Below are positions 19,314-30,366 of a stretch of 64,000 bases of DNA, piece by piece; within the stretch, counting starts at the first letter, position 1; each line of letters opens with the position of its first letter. This DNA is from Lactarius indigo. Lineage: Eukaryota; Basidiomycota; Agaricomycetes; Russulales; Russulaceae. The DNA lies in contig JAFKAC010000016.1 of NCBI GenBank assembly GCA_025766275.1, positions 682,001 through 746,000 on the forward strand. Direction: 5' to 3'. The notes beneath the pieces were generated by a model. That model did not search any database, was not told the origin of the DNA, and worked only from the letters and a program-made list of their open reading frames with translations. Made by a program: the position numbers and the translations under genes.

Positions 19314-22300
19314 ATGCGCTTGCGATTTCTGCCCCGTTCGTTCTTCCCCTCATGCATTCTCGAAAGTAAGTGATTTAGCAGTTTATGCACCACCGCGCGA
19401 GGTGACAGTGTGTCTACAGATCCCCCAATAGACGTGCCCATACACAACGCGTATCGCATCCCCAAGCCGTTACTGCTCCAAGCAAATGGCCTAGAAACGG
19501 TACAGATTCCACGCAGTGCTTGCGCCGTTCGCTAACGTGTTCCCTTTCCCGGAAAGTGATCATCGGGAAGCTTTCCGACGAGGTGCTTCTAGAGATGTTT
19601 CGTTATTATCTGGACGCCTCTCCGCGATTTTGGCCCAGGCTTGTGCATATATGTCGCAAGTGGAGACATATCGTATTTTCATCTCAACAGATTCTTCAGC
19701 TTCGACTGTTCTGTACCTACGGAACGCCTGTCTTTAGGGCTCTAGATTACTGGCCAGTCCTACCCAAGCCCCTACCTATCGTCTTAGAATACGGAGGATC
19801 TCCGGCGCTTGATCCGCCTGCTCCCAAGGACGAGGGCAATATCCTAGCTGCACTGAGGCGGTCTGATCGTGTCAGTTCTATCGGCCTCACCGTCACAAGG
19901 TCGCTCCTGGAAAAACTTCACACAATCAAGGAGCCGTTCTCTAAATTAGAGGAGCTTTTTCTTCTGTCTCGAGATAACGTGCAGGTGACTCTGCCCAGCA
20001 CGTTTCGGTGGGGCCTACGCCTCCGTAGACTTCACTTGACTGGGATCAGCTTTCCCCCGTCCCTCCAGCGTCTTTCTTCTTCCGAGGACCTTGTCGATAT
20101 TCGCCTTCACGGCATCTCCAATAGTGGATTTCTGTCATCGGAGGAGCTTGCGGATACCCTGTCCGGAATGACCCAGCTTCAGTCACTTTCACTCCATTTT
20201 CTTTCTACCACCAATCACATTACCATCTCCCTATGGTCTGGGAAACGCGTTTTCCTCCCTGCTCTCACCCGTCTTGATTTTCGAGGAAGCACCAAGTACT
20301 TGGAAGATCTTCTGGCCAGAATTAATGCCCCTCGTCTCGGGGATATCGAAGTTACATTCCTGGATGGGTCCACCTTCAGTGGTTCAAATTATCGTGAATT
20401 CCGGATGGAAATGCTGAAGTCACATCGCCAAGCCGATATTCTATTCTCTGAGCATTCCGTCTCCATCTCGTTAAGCCAGTCAGCTCCTACGCGCCTTAAA
20501 TTGCAAGTACTCTGCGCGCCATTAATACGACAGCTGTTCTCCATAGCGCAACTCTGCAGTCGTTTTTCAGCTTTCCTTCTTCGTGTGGAAGATCTACGCA
20601 TCAAGACGACGGGACTACCAAGTGGGCAGGTTGATGATGAACAATGGCTGAAGCTTATCCGCTCATTCAAAAGCACGAAATGGTTTCATGTGTCTGGCGA
20701 CTTCTCGACAGACATCATGAATGCTTTGCGACGATCAGCTTGGCAGCGCGAAGCTATGTTACCCGCCCTGCACAAACTCTATATCCGGGAGCCCAAGCCG
20801 CGTTATGCGCCTTTGCGGGCGGTCGTAGAATCATTTATGCATGCGCCACCCCTCTCTGGCCATTTCATAGCGGTGGAATATGAGCGAAATGAAGCAGGTA
20901 CGATGACACCTAGTGTCAGCATCGCACGCTAACTTCATTTGAGTAGGACCCTTTTCACAACACGTGAGGTTTGAGACGCTTTCCAACGATGTTCTCCTAA
21001 ACATATTTCGTCATTATCTGGATGCTTCTCCACGATTATGGCCAACCCTCACACACGTATGCCAACGATGGCGTCAGATCGTATTTACATCACCTCTGGG
21101 TCTAAGTCTTCGACTCTACTGCACCTACGGAACACCTGTCTTGAAGACCCTAGATTGCTGGCCGGCCTTGCCTATCATGGTACAGTACAGGGGGTCTCCA
21201 ACTCTCGACCCTCCTACTCCCGAGGACGAGGACAACATCGTGGCTGCACTGAAGCACTCTGGTCGTGTATGCACCATTGGCCTCACGGTCACAACTTCTC
21301 TTCTGGCAAAATTATTCGCTGTCGAAAAGCCGTTTTCGACATTAGAAGAGCTTGTCCTTCGATCCCTGGATAACGTGCAGCTCACCCTCCCCCCTACTCT
21401 TACCTGGGGTACACGCCTGCGTACTCTTCACTCTACCAGAATTGCCTTTCCTGCACTCCCGCAGCTACTTTCTTCTTCAAATAACCTTGTAGACCTTCTG
21501 CTTCACGAAATACCGAGTAGCGGGTATGTTTCGCCCAAAGCGTTCGCGGATGCACTGTCTGGGATGATCCAACTTCAATCTCTTTCACTCCATTTCCTTT
21601 CTCCCGCCTCCCGCCCTAGTAACACTAGTATATCTCCATTGCCTAGAGAGCGCGTTGTGCTTCCCGCTCTTTCCCGCTTCAAATTTCAAGGAACCAGCGA
21701 GTATTTAAACGACCTTGTGACCCGAATCGATACTCCTCGTCTCGGGGATATCGAAATCAGGTTCTTCAACCAACTCATCTTCCACATCTCGCAAATCAGC
21801 TGCTTCATCGACCGGATAGAAATGCAGAAGTCACACCGCCAAGTGGACATTCTATCCTTCGATCATTCTATCACCATAACCTTTACCCAGCCAGAGGTCC
21901 ATGCACGCCTTACACTGCAGATATCCTGTGAGCAGCTAGACTGGCAGTTGTCCTCCATGGCTCAAATTTGCGACCAATTTTCTTTCCTTCTTGGTGTGGG
22001 AGATCTACGCATAAACACGACGCAGTCATCGAGTTGGCAGGACGACGCGGACAGTGAGCACTGGCCAGAGCTTATTCATTCATTCGGTAGTATTGAAAGA
22101 CTTTCTTTGGCTGGGAAACTCGTGACAAACATTTTGCGCATGTTGCAAGCAGCCGACAGGGAAACTGGGCCATTACCTTCCCTGAAAAATCTCTGTATAC
22201 AAGGTCCTGCGTCGGGCGATTTGAACGCCGCTGTGCATTCATTCGTCAATCCGCGCCAGCTCTCCGGTCGCCCTATAAATGTGGAGTACATCGGCGGAGC

Positions 22301-22580
22301 TTCGCATAAGACGAAGATTCAACCAATCCCAACAACAAAGCCGCGGGAAAAGGTCAACCATCGTAACGCCAGCTCCGCGGAACAGCAAGCCCTCAATCGA
22401 CGCTTAAATAACCACTGGTATCGGTTAGAGTGTAAAGAAGAGTCCGCCGAATTATTCGGGCGGACGCGGGAATCACCGACCGACGCCAGTCCCTTGCCTC
22501 CCCGACCCCCTTCCCGTGGAGGCCCTCTTCCCGCTAACCACCTGGTTTACTACAACCACCCCCAGCCCCAGACACCCTAA
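19314..22580 (+). CDS. Double F-box protein 1
   Basis: Three exons are proposed: 19314-19365, 19557-20897 and 20947-22580, giving 1008 residues with no internal stop. Exon 1 (starting MRLRFLPRSFF) ends in GTAAGT. Intron 1 is 191 nt, with CTAAC at 19532. Intron 2 is 49 nt (GTACGA donor, CTAAC at 20929, TAG acceptor), and both junctions split codons in phase 1 and keep frame. Each large exon starts with an F-box-like module (LSDEVLLEMF...WRHIVF; LSNDVLLNIF...WRQIVF), followed by ~350-400 residues resembling degenerate leucine-rich repeats. F-box proteins usually link substrates to SCF ubiquitin ligases. The C-terminal tail is Pro-rich. The alternative is two separate genes, but only 49 nt would separate them. 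Confidence 0.8.
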
Positions 22581-23770
22581 AGTTCGCGATGTGGCGTCTC
22601 TGACCCCGTTCGGCATTCCTTCTACTCTTTACTCGGACAGTTGCGCTATTCAACCTGCCAGTGGCTAACTACGTTTCTGAATTTTCATTCGGAACAGCTT
22701 CGGGCTTTTCGCCACATCACCGCAGACTCTTTTTGAACGCGTCTCTAGATCCCTGTGGGGAGCCTATACATAAAATCGGTTGTTTCGGGTTCGTCTGTAT
22801 TAGTACATATATCAATGGTCCGGGATTCGAGTCTGAGACTGTACTCTGCGTGGCTCGATGCAATTCGAGTCGATGTACATCATTATGGCCTTCACCATGT
22901 CACTTCTCTTGTATGCACCGAGACTTTGGAATACAACAACAACTTTTCTTTTCTTTCGTGGCAGATTTGATTAGCTGCAAGTCGGTTACAATAATAGTAT
23001 CATTTTTTGTTTTGCTGGCGCTAGACACCAGTGAAGGCGTCCGTGTCAATTTTCTTTCGTGGTCCTACCCCAGTGTGCGATCCCAGTTCCGAGTCTGCCA
23101 CACCCTTTTGATGCCATTATACTAAAATCGTCAAGAAATCACGATGACGTTAAATAATTTCTGATACTTCAATCCTTGCTTCAATCTAGGTTTCAACACT
23201 AATCCAGGTCATACAGCAGCTATTACTAGCTACGTTGGCGTGTAATGGTTCAATGTGAATGAATAACCGATGTGTTCTCCAATCATTCAAGTTGGAACAA
23301 ACCTCGAAAGGGCGGAAGACGAGAGACTGTCACCCATGCGGAAAATCGTGCCGTCCATCTTCGCACCGACAGTCACGTGATGCTCAAGAATTTGCACTTT
23401 TCGTATATGTATAGCATGGCTGGGTGTTGTGAGAATGAAATATACGCAGACGACCCTCAGGCTATCACACAACTTGAATGCTGAGTACTGAGGACTGAAG
23501 TATTCCACTTAATTAGGGGGGTATCAGACCTCTAGTTCAGTAATGTGTAGGTAGTCCTAACTTATGCTTTAAACACCAGTAATGGAGAGGAAGAGACGAC
23601 GACGATGCTGAGTAACGAGCGTGCGATGAGGAAGTAACGTAGCCAACCAACCGCATGAACGAGTGACGACGAGACCAGAAAATAGCTATGTGGAAAGAGA
23701 AAAAGATGGACACATGCATGATACAATACATGCCGCACCGACCGCGGCTCGTGTGTCATTTTATTGCTCC
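22581..23770. other. Duplicated spacer, no gene seen
   Basis: It lies between the double F-box gene and the kinase pseudogene. It matches 29220-30355 in blocks, for example around 22600 with 29265 and 23540 with 30110. No convincing coding frame or RNA gene is visible. Confidence 0.6.
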
Positions 23771-25345
23771 TCAGCACCGTCCCGTGCCGACGCCAGGCTG
23801 CCACGGGATATCTCCAACATGCAAACGGAGCAAGAGCCCACGCGTCATCCCAGCGCCTAATCCAGCGCCAGCACTCGTCACGCGCGGATTATTCATCGGG
23901 CCGGTACCGAGCGGTGGCGACGGTGTGCCGATGCCCGACGTATCGCCAGCAGTATGGCGCGTGGTGCGTCTCTTCGGCGCGAGACTCGGCTCGATCTCTC
24001 GCGCGAGTTCACCTCGCGGTCTTTGCGCCGGAGCACCGCGACCGTCTCGTGGATGCCGTAGCGCTTGACGAGCAGGGCGCAGTTCGGATAAACGTCGCAG
24101 ACCGCACGGAGGACGCGCAGCAGGTTCGGCTTCACGACTGCCTTGCTGTTGCTCAGCTTCTCCGTGATGCGTCGAAGGAACTGCGCTTTGGCGATGCCGA
24201 TCGCGATCGGTGTCGAGTGGCGGCAGATTTTGAGGAATGGATCGAACAGGATCTCGAACGAGCCTGCTTGGCGGAGACGAAGCACTCGAGGAGCGCGTCG
24301 GGCGACTTGGGCTTCGCTAGTCCGTCCTTTACCCGAGCGGTCTCTTCTTGAGGCCTTGAAAACAGGGGAGGGGTATCAATCGACGCTTCCGGGCCGCGGA
24401 AATCAGGATCATTGTTACAAGTGGGGTACTCACCATGCTAGAATAGACTCGAGGGCTCTCGTTTGAAAGTACAGTATGAGAAGCTTAATGTACATCGCAA
24501 GGCCACCGCCCTGCTGTAGCAACATTCGGGAACTCTTCCCCATGCTCGTGAGGTCAATAGAATAGAGGGGAAAGTGCCTGAGGAGGAAGTCGACTCGATG
24601 ACGCGCATCAGTAACGGTTTGATGCTGGCTTGGGCGACCTCTTCCTGTCTGCCCTTGTTCAACCGACAAAAGTTGTAGTACGTCTGGAAGATATGATTCG
24701 ACATTTCCTGCGAATAAAATGCAATAAATCAGCACCGGGATAAAACCAAATTTTTCATCGACGTACCGTGCCGTGAGGTCCTGAACTCTGCTCCTTTGCT
24801 CGTCGAGGATCCGTGTCAGGATCTCAATAACATCTGCATTTTGCAGCTCTTTGAGCAGCATCCCATTCATCGACAGATGCTTGATCGCATTGAACATGTC
24901 GACCGGGCACTCTGGCTCGAGGAGTCCGCAAGCTCGCACACCCTTGCAAGTGGCCGGTCTATGTCAGCCGTATGGGGTCGATAGTGTGGAGCACACACGT
25001 CGGACGACTTTCCGTGTGCCGAGCGCGTTGCGGACGTGGACGTCGGACTGGGACACCAGGTAGAAGATGAGAAGAATCTGGATGATCTTGCGCTTCGTGT
25101 CCGTCGTAGCCTGACTGTGACTTGCCATTACGTTCAGAAATGCGGATTACAGCAGATCGAGCAGGCTGCCCATAATGAAGAGCTGAAAAAAATTACTCCT
25201 CGTGGAGGTCGGACTCTCCAGCTCGAACACGTTCCCGATCCCATTGAACACGTGTACAATCAGCTCGCACTGCTCCGCAAAGTCTTCATCGGGGAGGTCG
25301 ACGGGGACACTCAACCCTTGACATCTTTATATTGAAGGAGAAAGA
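23770..25345 (-). pseudogene. Truncated 3' copy of the septation-type kinase gene
   Basis: This stretch corresponds to the armadillo-type C-terminal part of the kinase gene at 30367-35482. Recognisable pieces include [19 protein letters not shown] near 24840-24890 and [20 protein letters not shown] near 24030-24090. Relative to the parent it has small deletions (for example around 24000, where ~50 bp are missing) and shifted frames, and homology stops near 25345. There is no kinase domain and no obvious promoter, so it is a dead fragment created by the tandem duplication. Parental intron positions are still visible, so the copy was made at the DNA level. Confidence 0.85.
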
Positions 25346-25776
25346 GGTGGTAGAGAAGAGAAGGAAAAGGGTGAGATGGGAACGAAGATCCTGGGCGCAG
25401 AGAAACGTCGAAGACAGTTTTGGCTGTTACAGTGGGTTCCAAAAAGGAAGGTGAAATGACTACTGCACTGTATTGCCAGTGTCTGTACAATACACCAACT
25501 CGAGCCTGAGCTTACGACACTCGCTAACGACGCCTTTTGTACCACCTCGATTACAGTATATCGATGACTACTGTATTCCATATAGACACAGATTACGGTG
25601 CACACAATGATTTTCGCAGCAATAATCAGCACATGCTGTACAGCAATCCAGCGGTCACTGGCATGTCTGTCGCCACATGTATGCAGCAAGTATGCCTACC
25701 ACCCACCACGCTCCAAACCTTGATAAACCTACTGCACTATGCTATGTATTTATGTTCGAGCGTGTTCTACATAAGG
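25346..25776. other. Duplication junction and 5' region of double F-box gene 2
   Basis: The first ~310 bp show no match to the other unit. From about 25655 the sequence is the shared promoter block, and it continues to the start codon at 25777. No gene is seen. Confidence 0.6.
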
Positions 25777-28700
25777 ATGCGCTTGCGATTTCTGCCCCGT
25801 TCGTTCTTTCCTTCATGCATTCTCGAAAGTAAGTGATCTGGCACTTCATGCTCCACCGCGCTAAAAGACAGTGTGTCTACAGACCCCCCAATAGACATGC
25901 CCGTACACGGCACATATTGCCCCCCCAAGCCGTTACCACTCCAAGTGAATGCCCTAGAAATGGTACAGATTCCGCGCAGTGCTTGCGCCATTCGCTAACG
26001 TGTTCCCTTTCCCGGAAAGTGACCATCGGGAAGCTCTCCGACGAAGTGCTTCTGAACATATTTCGTTACTATCTGGACACCTCTCCACGATTTTGGCCCA
26101 AGCTTGTGCATATATGTCGCAAGTGGAGACATATCGTATTTTCGTCTCAACGGACTCTACATCTTCAGCTGTTCTGTACCCATGGAACGCCTGTTTTGAA
26201 GGCTCTAGATTATTGGCCAGCCCTCCCTATAGTCTTAGAATACGGGGGATCTCCTGCGCTCGATCCGCCTGCTCCCGAGGACGAGGTCAATATCATGGCC
26301 GCACTGAGGCGGTCTGATCATGTTAGTTCAATCGGCCTCACCATCACAAGGTCGCTCTTGGCAAAATTTTCCACAATCGAGGAGCCGTTCTCCGAACTGG
26401 AGGAGCTTTTTCTTCTGTCTCAAGATAACATCCAGGTGACCCTACCCAGCGTTTTTCGGTGGGGCCCACGCCTCCGTAGACTTCACTTGACTGGGGTCCG
26501 AGTCGTCTTTCTCTCATCCCTCCATCGTCTGTCTTCTTTGAGGGACCTGGTCGATATTTGTCTTCATGACATCTCTAGTACTAGATTTCTGTCATCGGAG
26601 GCACTTGCGAATACCTTGTCCGGAATGACCCAGCTTCAATCACTTTCCCTCCATTTTATTTCCACCACCAATCGCGTTACCATCCCCCCATGGTATGGGG
26701 AACGCGTTATTCTCCCTGTTCTCACCCACCTTGATTTTCGAGGAGACACCAAGTACTTGGAAGACCTTCTGGCCAGAATTGATTGTCCTCGTTGCGGGGA
26801 TATGGAAATTACGTTCCTCGATGAGCCCATATTTAGCTTTTCGAATCCTCCCATATCCGGGATGGAAACGCAAAAGTCACACCGCCAAGCCGATATTCTA
26901 TTCTCTGAGCACTCCGTCTCCATCTTGTTACGCCAGCCGGCTCCTACTTGCCTCAGATTGCAAGTATTCTGCGAGTCGCTAAGCCAGCAGGAATTTTCCA
27001 TAGCCCGTGTCTGTACCCACTTTTCCACTTTCCTTTTTTGTGTGGAAGATTTGCGCATCAATGCGACGCGACGATCAAGCAGGCAGGTTGATGCCGAACG
27101 ATGGCTAGAGCTTATCCACCCATTCAAAGGCACCAAGTGGTTTCATGTAGCCGGCGACCAGTCGACAAACGTCGTGCGTGCTTTGCAACTAATGGGTACG
27201 CGGCACGGAACCGTGCTACCTGCCCTATACAAGCTCTCCATACGAGAGCCTGAGCCGCGTTGTGCGCCTTTGGGGGAGGCTGTAGTATCATTCATGCGCT
27301 TGCGCAGGCTCTCGGGCCATTTCATGGCGGTGGAATATGAACCACTACGTCACGTCAGTCAACTGTGTGGACCAGGTACGATATATGCCCAGTGCCTCTT
27401 CCCCACGCTAACATGTTTTGAGAAGTATCTCAGCAGGTGACGATTGGGGTGCTCTCCGACGACGTCCTTCTGCACGTATTTCGATATTTCCTGGATTCTT
27501 CCCCACGATTTTGGCCTACCCTCACACATGTATGCCAACAATGGCGCCAGATCGTACATACATCGCCTCTGGGCCTAGATCTTCGACTCTACTGCACCTA
27601 CGGAACACCTGTCTTGAAGACCCTAGATTGCTGGCCGGCCCTTCCTATCACCGTACATTATGGTGGGTCTCCAACCCTCGATACTCCTGCTCCCGATGAC
27701 GAGGACAACGTCGTGGCCGCACTGAAGCACTCTGATCGTGTATGCACCATCGGTCTCACGATCACAACTTCTCTTCTGGCAAAGTTATGCGCCGTCGAAA
27801 AGCTGTTTTCGACATTAGAAGAGCTTGTCCTTCGATCCCTGGATAACGTGCAGCTCACCCTCCCCCCTACTCTTACTTGGGGTACACGCCTGCGTAGTCT
27901 CCACTCAACCAGGATTACATTCCCCTCACTCCCGCAGCTACTTTCTTCCTCAGAGAACCTTGTTAATCCTCTGCTTCACGATATCCCAAGTAGTGGGTAT
28001 ATTTCGCCCAAAGCGTTAGCGAATGCACTGTCTGGGACGACTCAACTTCAATCTCTTTCGCTCCATTTCCTTTCTCCCTCCTCCCGCCCTAGTCACGCCG
28101 GTATATCACCATCACCAGGGGAGCGCGTTGTCCTTCCCGCTCTTTCCCGTTTCAATTTTCAAGGAACCAGCGAGTATTTAAACGACCTTGTGACCAAGAT
28201 TGATGCTCCTCGTCTCGGGGATATCGAAGTCAAGCTCTTCAACCAGCTCATCTTCCACATTTCCCAACTCATCTACTTCGCCGACCGGATAGAAATGCAG
28301 AAGTCACACCGCCGAGCGGACATTCTATCTTCCGACCATGCTATCGCCATCACGTTTACCCAGCCAAACGCCGATGCACGCCTTAGATTGGAGATATCAT
28401 GCGAGCAGTTAGACTGGCAGTTGTCCTCCATGGCTCAGATTTGCAACCAATTTTCTTCTTCCGGTTTCCTTTTTGGTGTGGGAGATCTACGCATTAATAC
28501 GATGCAGCCGTCGAGCGGGCAGGATGATGCTGACAGTGAACACTGGCCGGAGCTTATCCACTCATTTGGTAGTGTCGTAAGCCTTTCTCTAGATGGAAAA
28601 CTCGTGGCAAACATTTTGTGTACACTGCGAGAAGCCGACCAGGAAATCAGTCTATTGCCCACCTTGAAATACCTCCGCACACAAGGTCCTTCGTCGGGCG

Positions 28701-28831
28701 ATTTGCAGACTGCCACGGATTTATTTGTCACTCGACGCCAGCTCTCCGGCTGTCCCATTGAACACAAGGAAGTAGATCACTGGACCAACACACACGAACG
28801 TATAACCCCCCCCACCACTCATTTCGTTTGA
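25777..28831 (+). CDS. Double F-box protein 2
   Basis: Exons 25777-25828, 26020-27375 and 27426-28831 give 937 residues. Intron 1 is again 191 nt with the same splice sites as copy 1. Intron 2 is 50 nt with a GTACGA donor and CTAAC, and its acceptor is AAG where copy 1 has TAG; using it keeps the frame and the conserved SQQVTIG entry into the second F-box. Modules are LSDEVLLNIFRYYL...RKWRHIVF and LSDDVLLHVFRYFL...QQWRQIVH. The tail differs from copy 1: after SGCPIE it enters a sequence shared with the bHLH gene (28778-29095) and stops soon after a run of eight C. A substrate-receptor role in ubiquitin ligase complexes is inferred from the family only. Confidence 0.8.
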
Positions 28832-29095
28832 CATTTCGCCCTCAAGAAGCCCCACATCAGGTACCCACCAGCCATTCCCAGAGCCAGCCAACCGTCTGGT
28901 TACCCTCTCCCCCATATTAACGGTAGTCCGTCCTGGGACGGAAGCCCGAACGCGAGTTATTCGCTCCGTCGTGATTTAGATGATGCACCATATGATCGAG
29001 AAGCACTCGTCCCTTCAAGTTGGTATACCGTATCCTCACACGATGTTTCGCCATCCTCCCCATCATATTCCAGACTACCATACGACGCCTTGGAC
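28778..29095 (+). repeat. Captured 5' fragment of the bHLH gene
   Basis: About 318 bp match the first exon, first intron and start of the second exon of the bHLH gene (39206 down to about 38905), in inverted orientation about 10 kb away. The shared frame includes PHINGSPSWDGS and RRDLDDA. The copy retains sequence equivalent to the 80-nt intron, so it arose from DNA and not from spliced RNA. The paralogous F-box gene at 19314-22580 lacks it. Confidence 0.8.
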
Positions 29096-30366
29096 AGTGA
29101 CCGTAACGGCTCTACGGAGCAGCAAGATCTCGATCGATACTAGTATCGAGTAGAGTGCGAATCAGAGTCCCGTTTTTTCAATTAGCCATTCGCCCGGTTC
29201 CCAGTCTCACCATAACCACCCCACCAACCCCAGACACCCTGATGTTTGGTATGTGCCCTCTCTGATCTCATTCGGCATTCCTTCTACTCTTTACTTGGTC
29301 ATTTGCGGCATTCAGTCAGCTAATTACTCGCCGGGAACATCTTTGGAGTCACGCCCTTATTTCGGATATATTTTCATGCGCCGTGAGGCCTCCCTGCAGG
29401 AAGTCTATCGGTAAAATCGGTTGTTCTGGGTTCGTATGTATTACGTCTGTCAATACGTTTGTGTCTCTGCGATTGTACTCTATGTGGCTCGACGCAATCC
29501 GAGTCGACGTGAATAGCCATAACCTTCATTATGCCACTTCGTTCGTTTGCAGCTAGACTCTGGAATACAACAGCAACATCTCTTTCATCTCTGATGATTT
29601 TCACGACAAATCGCAAGTCGGACGTTCGACCTTGCATTATAGCATCTTTTGTTTTTTCGCTGATGTCTCGGTCTCGGCCGATGTCGAACGTTTTTCCCTC
29701 TCCCGGTGCGGGATTCCGGTTCCGCACACCACTGTAAACTATGAAGAAATTCATGATAGGATTCAATCTAGGCCTCAAAAACACGTCATAGCTACTTTGG
29801 CGTAATAGCCCAATGTAAAATATTGTCCAGCCCATCTTGTAATTTTTTGTTATATTTTCCTCAATAATCGAAACAAACCTCGAAACAGGCCTTGAAAGGG
29901 CAGGGGGCTGAAGGCCCAGAAAATTTCATTCATACAGAAAACCGCACTGTGCATTGTCACACCGCTAGTTGGTGATGCCCAAGAATTTGGACACTTCTCA
30001 TGTAGCATGGCTGCCAGGCTGGGTGTGTTGGGGCAGTGAAATCGATTCAGCCGACGTCACAGGGGACTGAAGTGTTCCACTCGATTAGGGGGGGTATCAG
30101 ACCTCTAGTACAGTAATGTGTAGGTAGTCCTAACTTATGCTTTAAACACCGGGGGTAATGGAGAGAGGGAGAGATGACGACGATGCTAAGTAACGAGCGT
30201 GCGGTGTGAAGTGACGTAGCCAACTAAAAGTCTGAGCAGCATGAACGAGCGACGGGACCAGGAAAATAGCTATGTGGAGAGAGAGAAAAAAAAGAGGGGA
30301 GACATGGATAATACAATACATACCGCACCGATGGCGGCTCGTGTGTGTGTGATTTTTGGTTGCTCC
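29096..30366. other. Duplicated spacer, no gene seen
   Basis: It matches 22350-23800 in blocks, including a remnant of the F-box tail of copy 1 just after 29095. No supported gene. Convergent 3' ends of the F-box and kinase genes meet here. Confidence 0.6.

Larger units (their letters stand above)
19190..25345. repeat. Tandem segmental duplication, unit 1
   Basis: From the block beginning GTCACTGGCATG near 19190 to near 25345 this stretch matches 25655-32000 in order: promoter and first exon, double F-box gene, spacer with shared blocks such as that at 23540, and the 3' part of the kinase gene. The match ends inside the kinase gene, so this unit holds only a fragment of it. Confidence 0.85.

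Noticed and set aside
20898..20946. Treating each F-box frame as its own gene with its own promoter
   Set aside because: Gaps of 49-53 nt are too small for a terminator and promoter, and all four have intron signals that keep frame. The second frames also lack a convincing start codon at the conserved boundary.
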